NCBI GenBank assembly: GCA_963277665.1
Contig: OY728131.1
Coordinates: forward strand, 1,393,354,688 to 1,393,418,687
Source of the DNA: Viscum album
Lineage: Eukaryota; Streptophyta; Magnoliopsida; Santalales; Viscaceae
Direction of reading: 5' to 3'
Length of the DNA: 64,000 bases
The stretch's first letter is position 1, and every line of letters begins with the position of its first letter. The translations under genes were made by a program, and so were the position numbers. This document shows, one piece after another, positions 34,860-46,552 of this stretch. A model generated the notes under the pieces. That model ran no database searches. It saw nothing but the letters and a program-made list of their open reading frames with translations, and was not told where the DNA came from.

Positions 34860-35520
34860 TGGCTAGGTATGAGAAAAGACACCAGATAATTTGTTTCTCA
34901 TTGTTATGCATACCAAAATATAATAACCGAGCACCAAATACCTTTAGGTTGTTTTTAAGAAACATCAAGTGTAGACATGAATGTGGGATAATATTTCCAT
35001 GGATATTTTCTTTGGGTTTACATGTACCACTTGAGGGAAAAATATTATATTTCTCGTGATCGATATGATGGCCAAATCAGGTCACTTTTTACCCATTTAG
35101 GATATAGAAAATTCTTAGTACTTGGGATGTCTCTATAAAAGAGAGATTTCCCAATTTTACTGAGTTCCCTTGGAAATAGTTTCTAACTGGGATCCTCATT
35201 TTACTCCTAGTTTTTAGAGAGGCCTCTTAGAGGCACTGGGATCCTATGTTTGGTTTATTATGACATATCACCCATAGAAAAATAGACAAACCTAATGAGA
35301 TATAATGATTCTTAATGATATGCCCCGCGCTTGTGTCCCTGAATTTTTTGGGTTCTTGGGATGACTATTTGGGACTAGTTGAATTTACCTATAATGATAG
35401 TTACTAGTATATGATTCAATTGTATACTTTTAAGGCCCCTTATGATAGACCTTGTAGATATCCACATTATTGGATGAAGTTTGTTGATGATTCCTTAACA
35501 AGACTGAGTTTGGTATGAAA
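34860..35520 (+). pseudogene. Element C integrase relic
   Basis: From about 35060 a frame reads MMAKSGHFLP, then EIVSNWDPHFTPSF and ALGS, which match the gypsy integrase core motifs DRLTKSAHFLP, IVSDRDPRFTS and ALGT. At 35259-35500 the decayed piece corresponds to YHPQTDGQ...TERTNQ, LRACV, and W..YL.L.EF.YN. The region just upstream (34860-35030) would be the zinc-binding N-terminal part. The catalytic Asp of the second motif survives as NWD, but stops are frequent. Integrase would insert the cDNA into chromatin. Confidence 0.65.
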
Positions 35521-35639
35521 GATGATGAATAATAGTCAGATGATTCCTTAGATAATGTTGATGGCACAAAACAACTATAAATCATATTCTAATCATCATC
35601 GATGTTTGTTGGAATTTTTCTAGTGACCTGATGTTATAG

Positions 35640-36018
35640 AGTGTCCACCACTATTGGATCACTAACATCTTTGGAAATTGTAGAAGCTCGCACTGAGATT
35701 TTTGGTCCTTTTGAGATTATTGAGAAGGTTGAGAATGTGGATTATCATTTGGACCTTCTTCATTAGTTGACTTCAATACACAATAGGTTTCATGTGTCTC
35801 ATATTCGAAATTATATTTCTAACACATCACATGTATTGAGGTGGGAAGATATTGATGTTGAACCTAATTTATCTATGACTAAGAATCCATTTCAAGTTGT
35901 TTATTCTAGGAAAAAGGTTCTTCATGGGAAGATGATTCCATTGGTCTATGTGCTATGGAATCATGGTTATTACTTGCATGAGATATGGGAGTGGGAGACA
36001 CAGATGAGAGATCACTAA
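35640..36018 (+). pseudogene. Element C integrase C-terminal region relic
   Basis: The 83-codon open segment 35767-36018 and the frame before it match the C-terminal half of chromovirus integrase. GPFEIIEKVENVDYHLDLL leads to the conserved FHVSHIRNYI (family FHVSMLRKY), NTSHVLRWEDI, and KVLHGKMIPLVYVLW, then WEWETQMR (family WE.E..M...YP). This part lies between the catalytic core and the chromodomain that directs insertion to heterochromatin. A stop at 35766 and lack of a chromodomain afterwards show it is dead. The arrangement fits a Tekay/Del-type element. Confidence 0.8.
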
Positions 36019-36180
36019 CCTCACCGCATTGATATGGTGTCATCTAATTGGGATTTTGGGGGATTAATAGAATTTATAGTGGGAAGGATATAAGATCTTG
36101 GTTAGAGGTATGCCCTATAAGGAATTTAAGGGTGTGTTTCATGGGTTCATAGGTCATCAGAGACCATTTAGTAGTTGTTT
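36019..36180 (+). other. Element C 3' end of interior and start of 3' LTR
   Basis: TTTTGGGGGATTAATAG at about 36055-36071 is a likely polypurine tract. The 3' LTR probably begins between 36066 and 36080; the segment 36095-36180 aligns loosely with 30328-30400 of the 5' LTR. It is cut by the CACTA element at 36181. Confidence 0.5.
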
Positions 36181-36213
36181 CACTACTGGAAAAATGATTT
36201 TCCCAATGCTTCT

Positions 36214-36556
36214 ATACCAACGGTTTGAAAAAACCGTTAGTATAGGTACCCTTTCCCAATGGTTTGGCCAAACCGTTGGGAAAGCCCATTTTTTGGCCAC
36301 CTTTCCCAACAGTTTGGCCAAACCGTTGGGAAAGGATGAATTCTGGACACCCTTTCCCAACGGTTTGGCCAAACCGTTGGGGAAGGCTGAATTGTGGACA
36401 CCCTTTCCCAACGGTTTGGCCAAAACGTTGGGAAAGGGTAGCCTATCCCAATGGTTTGCCCAAACCGTTGGGAAAGGGTGTCCAGAATTCAACCTTCGTC
36501 TAGAATACCCAAAAAAAATCAAGACCTTTCCCAATGGTTTTGCAAACCGTAGGGAA
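36214..36556. repeat. Left subterminal palindrome cluster of the CACTA element
   Basis: One ATACCAACGG-type palindrome (36216-36246) is followed by about six copies of a palindrome of the form CTTTCCCAACGGTTTGG...CCAAACCGTTGGGAAAG. The shared half-site is CCAACGGTTT. In CACTA elements such subterminal repeats are transposase-binding sites. Individual copies have single-base changes. Confidence 0.88.
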
Positions 36557-36668
36557 ATTTCCTTTGATTTTTTTGGAATCTACCTACGGAGAACATTATA
36601 TAAATCAAAATTTAAAATAATTAGAAGAATACATATATATATATTTATGAAATTATGTTAAAAAAAGT

Positions 36669-36745
36669 CATGTTAGGTTGGTGGTTAAGTCATTCCGTTA
36701 TAAACTAGAGGTCCGGGGATCAAATCCCACCGGATGTTTCTTTTT
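36669..36745 (+). ncRNA. tRNA-like sequence inside the CACTA element
   Basis: It contains a D-arm/box A-like TTAGGTTGGTGGTTAAGTC, an anticodon-loop-like TTATAAAC, a variable-region AGAGGTC and a T-arm/box B-like GGGGATCAAATCCC, ending in a T-run (CTTTTTTG) that could stop pol III. The acceptor and D stems do not pair well, so this is a tRNA-derived relic or SINE head, not a working tRNA gene. Confidence 0.45.
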
Positions 36746-36761
36746 TGAAATACATATACCA

Positions 36762-36973
36762 ACGGTTTTGAGAACCGTTGGTATAGATTTTCTAATTACT
36801 TATACCAACGGTTTTCAGAACCGTTGGTATAGACCCTATACCAACGGTTTTCCCAAAACCATTGGTATAGAACTATTGTCACGACTTACTTGCCAACAGT
36901 CCTCCAAACCGTTGGTATAGCCTATACCAACGGTTTGGGGACCTATACCAATGGTTACAAACCGTTGGTATAG
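36762..36973. repeat. Right subterminal palindrome cluster of the CACTA element
   Basis: About five palindromes of the form TATACCAACGGTTTT...AAAACCGTTGGTATA. They share the core CCAACGGTTT with the left cluster but have TATACC in place of TTTCCC outside the core, so the two ends of the element can be told apart. Confidence 0.88.
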
Positions 36974-36991
36974 GGTATTTTTCCAGTAGTG

Positions 36992-38673
36992 TTTGGTGGA
37001 ACTAGGCTATGAACTATCTACCAGACCATTTCATGACGCGAAATGATTTCATGACATGGATTTTTCGATGGTTGGGTACCGTGAATATGATTCAATGTAT
37101 CAATAATGTTCAAAGTATAAATTGATTTCATGATGTGAAACCATCACTCATGATTTTATTTAATCTGAGAAGACACATTTTTCTGCGTACAAGCCTCTCA
37201 AGATATTCACTTCGAAAATTGAGGATTCACAATGTCAATTCCTTATTCCCAGCATGTTTTTTTTCTTTTGCCTAAAACAATTTTTTGGTTGTGTATCCTC
37301 TTCCTTAAAACCCGTAGGACTACACCAAGTTATTTTTGGGTGATTAATTCAATACCAAACATATATTTTTAGAGTTTAATATTTGATTAATTTACTTGTT
37401 TTGTGTTTCACCCTCAATCTATTATCCTTATTTGATAGTGGTGTGACCTCATACTTTATTATTTAATAAAGGTTGGATCTAGATGAATTATGATTTAGGG
37501 ATTCTTTTTTGATCTCCTCAACCTTTGTTCCACATCACAGTTTCTCGTTACAAGAGTTGATTTGATCGTTGAAAAAAGGTAGGTGGTTCCATAAGGCTTT
37601 ACAGTACAATTGAATCCTTTATTTTAATGATTGATTTGAAATGAGTTTTAATTTATTTAAAACCATGTATTTGTGATTATTTTATGATTTATTTAAAAAG
37701 GGTATGAAAATATTGAAAACCCACTAATTTTAATGGAATTGAAATTTTTGGGAAATGTTTCAAAAACTGATGGCTTGATTTGAAACCAGATTTGATGAAA
37801 TGATTGAATGCAATTCTTATAAAAATTAGATTAAAATGAAAGATTATTTTAAAGACATAAATTTATTGAAAACCAATGATTTTTTTATATGAAAAAATAA
37901 TTTTGAAATTGAAAATTGAAAATTGAATTATGATTTTTTGAATGATTTGAAATTATTTCTTTGTTCATGATTGATTGATTGATTTATTAAATCACATGTG
38001 TGACTGAGTAGTTATTAGGTAATTAAGATAGTCACACTAGGATCTGATCACATATAAATAGATTGACAATGAAAAAATTGACATAAACATACTATTATGT
38101 TGTTTCCTTGATGGAAAGCTAAGTCCCAATGGCCTGAGCTGAGGGATGTGTATACACATTGAGATAAGATCACTGATTAAGTAGAGTGCGAACCATATTG
38201 ACAAAAACTAACATACCACGAGGCTTATTATCATGGTAATTTATTATGATTCATTTTATTATAAATTTCATTCATTATAGGACTATTTTATTCATGCAAA
38301 TTTCTTTATATAAAATTTTTATATAAAATTGTCATTTAATATTTTTTTGATACGTCTTCTATCTTTTTTAAAGTAATGTTTTGTTGAAAATATGTAAAAG
38401 GATTTTCATATATCAATTTATTGAATAAATGGTTTATTTTTAGGGAATTTATTATGGAATACTTGGTGTGAACTGGTTGGGTTGTTTATCTTCCACTCTA
38501 CTATTTCCCTTTATAATTTTTATATTATCTTATTGTATGTTTAAGTAAAGGGAAAATTACTCGTAGAGGAGGAATGTGTATATGATTCATTGGACCTGGA
38601 GTGATGGAGGTGGCCGTTGAAGGTGTGATCCACCCATTAAATGATTTTTTCACAACTTTTATTTTGAATATTT
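36992..38673 (+). repeat. Element C 3' LTR, middle part
   Basis: After the CACTA element the LTR resumes with GGTGGAACTAGGCT...AGACCATTTCATGA, matching 30413-30450, and continues to GGACCTGGAGTGATGGAGGTGG at 38590-38611. It is interrupted by element E3 at about 38674. Non-coding. Confidence 0.75.
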
Positions 38674-41600
38674 TGTAATTTCATGAGTGTTTAAAATAGA
38701 AAATTATATTAGATACCACATGTGGTAGTAAACATCAAATCCAAACAAACAATGTTTATTTAAACATGATCATTTTAACATAGCCATTAAATTTTTGGGT
38801 ATGAATAAGTTTATATACTTTGTTACATATATATATATATCCTCATCAATACTAATGTATTAATTAATTCTTATTAAATAATCTATAAACTTTTTAGAAT
38901 GCCGTTATATATGTCAAAAATATGTTTCCTTCAAAAATGATATTTATTAGTTTTTTGTGAAAAAATATTATAATTATTTTCAGAACCTTTATAAAATGTA
39001 TTTGAAATAATTAACTTCATTTTATATATCATCATATAAAAATTAAATTAGGGTGACATTTTTGGATTTTTTAAAAAATACTTGTTTTTTAACGAATTGT
39101 GAAAAATATCAATTATTTTGTAAAATAATCATTTATTTTGATAAATTAAAAAATTTAAAAGTAAAATTATTATTTTAATTATATTTGATAGTAAAATAGG
39201 TATTATTTATTTATATATAATCAAATTAATTACTTTTAAATCATATTTATACAGTATTTTAGTATACATGTGTTTATGCTTGGGAACACATGTTTTTTAC
39301 ATTGTTTTAAATTGCATAAAGTTTCTCCATTATAATCAATTAAAAATAATAAGTAAAATGTAAATATTTCAATTAAATTTATAGATTATATTTTCATCAT
39401 TATGAATTTAAATTATTATAAAGAATATTACTAATTATATAGATAAAGTAAAATCATCATTTTCTTATCGCACTTGCGTGTTTTATTTGAAATTAAATTA
39501 CACCAATTCTATGACTTGAGTTCTCTAAAACATATTCCATATTTGGAATCATAAAAATTTATATTAGTTAAAAATTTCAACATAATCTTTGGAAAATAGG
39601 GATATTAACATTAATTTAATATTTATTTTTGTAGTAAAAGTATAATAGGTTAATTAAGGGTAAAAATGATAATAATAATAATAATTTAACAAGGAAAAAA
39701 GAATCAACCCTAGTAGATAAAATATTTATTTTTCATTATCAATAAAATTGTTTTTATATATATTTTTTATTGATTTTTATTTATAAATGATTATGTAATG
39801 GGTTTGATAAAAATTATTTTTTAATACGACAGAACTTGAATTGCATTTCTAGCTAGTATGTAATTTCAATAAAGACATTCATTTTAAAGAATTCCTGAAT
39901 TATTAAAAATAATTTATATTTTAATAAAATATTATAATAAAACATTATATAATAAATAAAATTGATAATATAAATTTAATATTTGAAATTATAATTTTTA
40001 TAAGGGTCATAAAATTTTTATTTTAAAAAAACTAATTTTTTTCAATAAATTGGGATTTTAATTTTAAAGGAAAATTTATTATATTTGGAGAAATTTTTTG
40101 ATAAAATAAGTATAATTTTTGGAATCAGAACATAAAAATTAAGCAATGGTTATTTTTTTCATAATTTTCTTAGATAGTTGAATTTTAGGGTAATAAATAA
40201 ATATAGTATAAATATACGATATGTTTTTTGACATCCTGATGAACCATAAGTGAGATAAGATGTAAAATAATAGATATCCAAGACCAACTATTTTTTACCC
40301 TTTAAAATAATTTGGTTTTATATTGTTTGATTAATTTTAAAATGCCTTTATGAATCCTCCAAAAACTATATTATATTTTAAGGGTTTAAAATAATTTCTT
40401 TTAAAAAAAATCACCTTCACATAACTGTGGGTAATATTTTAATGATTTAGGCCTTCTTATTTATAAAATAATGAAAACCAGTCCTCTTTGGTATAAATAA
40501 TGGGAAAAATCTTGAGATGGTTTGTGGTTTGGAATATATTTTTTCATATAGACCGAAAACTATGTTTTGGAAATAATAGAGAACTCCCCTCTATTTTCCT
40601 ATATAAACTAACCCAAGATCCAATTCTTCATCACTTCAAAATTTTTTAAAATGTAATAACTCTACCCTATGCTATCTAGAGTCCTTCCATGGTGCCCCCA
40701 AGCTCTCAAGAAACTCCATCCAATTTTTGGAATCACCCTCTCAAGGTAAGATTTTCCCTCTATTCTCTTTAAATCAAGAACCTTCATTTTAATTTGCCTT
40801 TACAATCTAAATTGGTTATTTTTTCATGAATTTATAAATATCTATATAATTTAGTATTTATTTCTTAATAATTAGAGTTCATTTATCTCATCTTATTATA
40901 TCATTTACCCAAGTTGTTACTACTCCAAAATTTAGTAAGGGACCTCTCTATATTTTTTTACAGTCAAGCACCTTCTTGGTATTTAACCTTTTGAATATCA
41001 ATTGGTTATGTTATTATTTCATTATCAAAATCTCTTTAATACCCAATTTATGTTATAATATTTATATAATATTTATATTTTATCATTGTAATATTTACCT
41101 AATCTGTTACTATACTGAAATTTACTATGGGATCCTCTCTTTATCCACTTTATTCAAGAAACTTATTTTTGAATTGCATATTTTTTTCCAATTCATCGTA
41201 TTGATGTATGATTTTTTTCATTTAACTATTACTGAACTTTTGAAATAAAAATAATTATATACCCTTTTCACTCTCATTAAACCATTTTATGATTATTTAT
41301 GTACTGTCGTTATGCTCTCCAAATAATCCAGAGAATTTTCCATGCCGAAATTTTATTCAAGATGCCTCCTTATATTATGACTATTAATTACAAATTTTTA
41401 AGGACTGATTATGTTTTTACATATCCCTAATACTATCCTCTTGAATCCTAAGTGTTTAGATACAATTTTATCTATTATTTAACTATTTTTTATATCTTTA
41501 CATACTGTTGTTATGTAGCAGAAATGTCACTATGATTTTCTATGCCAAACATTTGTACGGTGTATTCCCGTACCCATTTCCACTCAAGGGTATTCACCTA

Positions 41601-42313
41601 GTTGAAACTATAATTAATTTATTTTGTAATTACATGTATTTAAACCACATTACCTAATCATGGTAATAAATTTGATGAAAAATGATTATATTTTGAATGA
41701 TCTATGTGGCCCACATATGAATGTACATGATATGAAAGCAATAGGTGCATGATAAATTATATTATACTCTAATGAATTGGGTAGTGTTTTAATATCATGA
41801 GGTGTCATATACTGGATTAGGTAGTGAGTTTAATCAATGATTGGATTTTGTTCACCATGTTATGATGTCTTGGAAGTTAACCTTGAGCTATGTATTTGAT
41901 TTCATGTTTTAGGTTGTTTCAACATTTCACATGTTACCTTTACATTATCATGCTATATAACACATATTCTTTTCATTATTATGTTCTCACAAATTTTATG
42001 TTCAGTTCAAATGCTTAATTTATAACTTTTCACAATTCCTTCATGTTATTATTTGTTTATTCCCTTACTTGACTTTATATCTCACCCCTTTCATATGTAT
42101 GTCCTTAGGTTATCCCATGTAGTTCTAAGAATGATGAAAAATTATGATCGTGATTAGGAAATTTTCAATAATTCTGATCTACCACTTATTTTAATTTGTT
42201 ATGTAATGTACCTAATTACCCAATGACACTAGACTTATTGTCCTTTTGTGTTTTATCATCTATATTGTTATGTAATAAAAAAAATTAATGTATAATAAGG
42301 ACAATGGTCTATA
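38674..42313 (+). repeat. E3 5' LTR (about 3.6 kb)
   Basis: It probably begins TGTAATTTCATGAG and ends AATGGTCTATA. The U3 part (to about 40600) is extremely AT-rich with no features seen. A TATA box (CTATATAAAC, about 40599-40608), a splice donor (CTCAAG|GTAAG, 40745/40746) and an acceptor (GTCCTTAG, 42108) match the E2 layout. Three subrepeats of about 190 bp begin near 40747, 40942 and 41130. Two further related blocks occur near 41305 and 41502. Confidence 0.6.
40746..42108 (+). other. Predicted leader intron in the E3 5' LTR
   Basis: The donor AAG|GTAAG fits the plant consensus closely; the acceptor CTTAG lies after a CACCCCTTT tract, as in E2 and E4. Predicted length is 1363 nt. The counterpart in the 3' LTR has GT at 48579 and AG at 49935. 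Confidence 0.45.
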
Positions 42314-43710
42314 GTCAGCATCAAAGAGAAATCTAGTTATTTTTTGTATTAGTATTAGAAAACTATAGATAAATACTTATGGGTAACCCTATTTATAGGA
42401 AAAAATACCTATGTTTTGGTAATTTTTAGAGTATGTTTTTTCCAAGAAAATACATTACTATCTAGATTGTAGTTGTGGTTGTGTCTCTAGAATAGATGTA
42501 TCTAGGGGTTACAAGATAGATAACACTATATTGAGCTATGATCAAATGGGAACAAGTGAAATATAGTGATCCCTGACGAAAAATTGGTTTTACAATTATA
42601 GGGGATATTATTTTGTAAATTCACTAGCTCATTATGAACCATTAGTAAGGGAAAAATTCCTATAAAATTCTATGTTAGGAAATTAACCTTGTTTAACATA
42701 TATTATAACCTATAAATTCAAAAGTTAAATAAATATATTTCATTTTTTGGTTATCCATTTAATATTATTGAACTCTTATTTTTGTGTTCAATTGTTTAAA
42801 AATACTCATCCATAATATTTTTCTTTTATTTTATTAAATGGGTGTAAATATGAGGAACCATGTCAACAACTAATGTCACAGATAATATTATTATTGGCTA
42901 AATGATATACCTAATATAATTGGAGATCATGTATTACATCTTGTAATTTTTCAATCCTACTTATCAATAGTCTCAATTAACAAATGGAATATAGTTAAAT
43001 ATCCAAAATAAATCAAATAAGAGGAGGATGGAAAATTAAGGAAATTCATTTTATAAAGGTGATAAAGGAAAGAATATTCAATTTCCTTTGTGTCAAAAAT
43101 TATTAATGTGGCACAAAGGTAATTTCCACAAAAAAAATCTAGGTGTTTTATGTGAGGAAAATGGGGAATAAAGTGGCGAGTTAAAGTAAAAAATGAATAT
43201 TATAATGGAAGGGAATAAACTACAACCTATGACACACTTTTCTGTTCAATGTCTTTTGTTTGTATAATATCATAATTATCTATGTCAATGTTCTAATCCA
43301 AGGGTTAAATCCCATAATAAAGACATATGATATAGAAATCGTTGAAGTGTAAGGACTGTATTTATTATGTATTAGTGTTTGATAATTACGTATTAGAGTT
43401 AGTATATCAATGAAATTATGGTTATATGAATCATGAAACATCTTATTTTTATTCTAAAGTAGTTTTTCATTAAGTATTTGAAACATTTAATGAATTTTAC
43501 TGATAACCTATAAATGTGTTTTAATGTAGGGTGATATTTTAGAAAATACATGATTGAGAGATTGATAACCCTTAATATGTGTTTGATGCAAGGATAAAAC
43601 TAAAGATACTTGGGATGATATGTCTAAATCTAATTTTATATTTAAAATAATTGATACCACTATTGGATTTTTATGAGATCTATGTTAATAATGATTAAGT
43701 ATATTTTGGG
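42314..43710 (+). other. E3 interior, left part
   Basis: A degraded primer-binding site (GTCAGCATCAAAGAG, 42314-42328; E2 has GTTGGTATCAGAGG) follows the LTR. At about 43020-43260 a lysine-rich segment and GTGTTTTATGTGAGG (43143) align with the E2 zinc-knuckle ORF, but stops break it. No other coding sequence is seen. The LINE is inserted at 43710/43711. Confidence 0.5.
43691..43710. other. LINE target-site duplication, left copy
   Basis: ATGATTAAGTATATTTTGGG, identical to 47169-47188. Confidence 0.95.
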
Positions 43711-43713
43711 TCC

Positions 43714-45420
43714 TTTTCTTACAAAAAGAGTAAATTAAGGGCTCCTTTTAGATATAACATTGCTTGGTCTTCTAACCCCAAATGTATAAGAATCATCAAG
43801 AAAACTTGGAATAAGATGCATTGTCATCTTAACCCGTTTTATTTCCCGATGAAGTTAAAAATGTTAAAGAAAACTCTTAAAAGATGGTGCAAAACCAAGG
43901 TTTGTGAAATGGAAAATAATACCAACCTTATTGAAACAGAGCTTAACCAACTCCAAAATGTCAACTCTTCTTCAAACTTTTCTCAGGATTCTCAACTGGA
44001 AATTAACATTTCCTCTAAACTAATATCCTTACTCAACCTCAAGGATAATCTTAAAAAAAAAATCTTCAAATCCAAATGGATTAATTATGGGGATATGAAT
44101 ACTAAATTCTATAATGCTCTTCATAGGGTTAGAAAAGCCTATAGGCCCCTGGAATTTCTTAGAAATGGGGACCAGATTCTTGACATTGATGAAGGAATTT
44201 CTAATCACTTAGTCCCTCATTTTGAAAATATTTTCAATGGTGATAATATTGATAAAGGCCATAAACCTGACATCATTCCCACTCTTGTTTCTGGGGAAGA
44301 CAACTCTCTTCTGAATAACATCGCTTTTGATCATGAAATCAGAGACACTATCTTCAGTCTTAACACTGATAGTGCCTCTATCCCGGATGGTTTTAATAAT
44401 GGATTCTATCAAAAACATTGGGATATTCTTCAGGAAGATGTTTGTCATCTGGTTAAATATTTCTTCTCTAAAGGTATTCTTTCACATGGTCTTAACTCCC
44501 AATTCCTTGTTCTCATTACCAAAATGGATAATGCTAATTTGATTCAGAACTTCAGACCCATCACCCTTATCAATTATTTATTCAAAATAATCACAAAATT
44601 AATTTCTAATAGAATGACTTCCATTTGTAGCAAAATAGTTTCTTGGAACCAATTTGGTTTCATAAAAGGCAGATCTATCCAAGACTGTATCTTTCTGGCC
44701 TCTGAATCCACTAATATTTTAAACAAAAAGAGTATAGGTGGGAGTGTTTCTATCAAAAATGATATTACAAAGGCCTTTGATAACATTTATTGGAGATTTA
44801 TGTATAATGTTCTATCAAAATTCATCTTCAATGAAATTTTCACAAATAGAATAAAATCATTATTCAGCTCTACTTGCATCTCCATCCTCATTAATGGATC
44901 ACCTAGAGGTTATTTCAACTGCACTAAAGGAGTGAGACAGGGTGACCCTCTCTTTTCAATACTTTTCTCCATTGCGGAAGATTACCTGAGTAGGATGATC
45001 TCCCAAGAGATTACTAAAGGGACCATAAAACCAATATCTACCTCTAGAAATTTACATGTCCCTTCGCATCTTATTTTTGCAGATGACATTATTCTCTTTA
45101 CCCAGGGAGACAAAAGAAACATTCTTAAGCTTAAATATATCCTTCTCCACTATCAAGAAGTCTTTGGTCAACACATAAACTGGAACAAATCTTCTATCAT
45201 TTTTAGTAAAGACTTTCCTCTGGGGAGAATACTTTCCATCTTTAATATCTTAGGCCTCAAAGAAGGATCTCTCCCATTTAATTACCTTGGTGTGCCTATA
45301 TTTTGGGGTAGACCTAAAGAGAATTATTTCTCTCACTTTGCTGACCATATGCATAGAAATCTTTTCTCCTGGAAGGGTATTCCCCTTTCGATGGCTGGGA
45401 GAATTTTTTTGGTGAAATAA
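43714..45420 (+). pseudogene. LINE ORF2 reverse transcriptase part
   Basis: The frame is open to 45420; the annotated ATG at 43816 is internal (534 codons from there), because codons upstream to 43714 already match LINE ORF2 (APFRYNIAW). Reverse transcriptase motifs, numbered from 43816, run in order: PDGFNNGF, NFRPITLIN, QFGFIKGRSIQD, the first catalytic aspartate at 316 in NDITKAFDNIYW, GVRQGDPL, the FADD box at 421-424, GQHINWNKS, YLGVPIFWG and LSMAGRIFLVK. All catalytic residues are present. The frame then meets a stop at 45418. The enzyme would copy LINE RNA at a nicked target, but this copy has no endonuclease and is not functional. Confidence 0.92.
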
Positions 45421-46552
45421 ACGATTGTTTCTAAACTTGTTTATTCCATGATGATATATAAATGGCCAAAAAGTATTTTAAAACACATTAATGTTTCTAT
45501 TAAAAATTTTGTTTGGACTGGTAGCACTTCGGAAAGAAAGCCGGTGACTATCCCCTGGACCTCTTGCTGCAAACTTGTTGATAAATGAGGGATTGGCATA
45601 AAAAATCTCTCTAAGTTCAATGAGGCTCTTCAAGCTAGACTTACGTGGAACATTATTCACAATACTTCCTCCTACATGAATTTTCTCACGGCTCGTTTCC
45701 TTGACAAGCTTATAAATAATCACTCTTACTCCCTTAAGTCCTCTATATGGTCCTCCATCAAAAGTACTTTCAATTCTATCATGTATAACTCTAGATGGAT
45801 GGACAATAAGGATTACAACTTAAAAATTTGGTTTGATAACTGGACTGGAATTCCCATGATCTCATTGATAGACATCAACCAATATCCTCCCTTCCTTTAG
45901 GATTCAATTGACTCGATCATCCATATACATAACCTTGATCTCCCTGAGAATATTACTCAAATTGTCGATAATTATCATTTTACTAATACTAATGATTTAC
46001 TTATTTGGGAACCTGATCACAATGGGATTCTTAACTCCAAAGGATTTTATAAGTACTTTTTAAACAATGTTGACAATAATCACCCCTGGCTAGATAAATT
46101 AAACAAAGCCTGGATAAAAACCTCAAGATTTACTTTATTCTGGCGAATTTCCCATCAATGAATCCCCATGGATAATTACTTACAAACTTTCAGGATTACT
46201 CTGTTATAAATGTCGTATGTGCAACCAACATAGAGAGGATATTAATCATCTTTTTCTCTTCTGTGACACAACAACCACTCTCTGGCATTATATTCTTGAC
46301 ATTTTTGAGTACAGATGGATGCTTTTTTATACCATCAACATGCAGATTCAGAGTTTCTTGGAGTTGTCTACTTCACAGAAAATCAAGAACCTTTTGGTTA
46401 TGGCTGTCGCAGAACTTCATAATATTATCTGGTATGGTAGAAATGAATTAATTTTCCGCAATAATTCTCTTAAAATTAATGTAGGAAAAATGAGAATCCT
46501 CATGGACATTCGAGAAGTGGCTTTTATAAAAAAACAACATTGCAACAATTAG
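45421..46552 (+). pseudogene. LINE ORF2 middle and zinc-binding module, disrupted
   Basis: It continues in the same frame through in-frame stops (45418, 45586, 45898, 46159) to about 46200, where a frameshift moves the match to the next frame. The open segment 46217-46552 reads CNQHREDINHLFLFC near its start, the Cys/His cluster of the RVT zinc-binding module that follows the reverse transcriptase in plant LINEs. A stop at 46550 separates it from the RNase H part in the same frame. Confidence 0.85.

Larger units (their letters stand above)
36181..36991. mobile_element. Non-autonomous CACTA element (811 bp)
   Basis: The termini CACTACTGGAAAAAT and its inverse ATTTTTCCAGTAGTG (36977-36991) are perfect 15-bp inverted repeats, with a 3-bp target duplication TTT (36178-36180 and 36992-36994). 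CACTA termini and a 3-bp TSD are diagnostic of the En/Spm superfamily. No transposase is encoded; the open frames at 36098-36661 and on the opposite strand are by-products of the repeats. About a dozen palindromic subterminal repeats fill both arms. It is inserted in the 3' LTR of element C and is much less decayed than its host sequence. Confidence 0.93.

Noticed and set aside
36098..36661. 187-codon open frame and overlapping frames on both strands
   Set aside because: It is produced by the palindromic subterminal repeats of the CACTA element; both strands read similarly and no protein family fits.
36669..36745. Functional tRNA gene
   Set aside because: Acceptor and D stems do not pair; only box-like motifs and a T-arm-like stretch remain.
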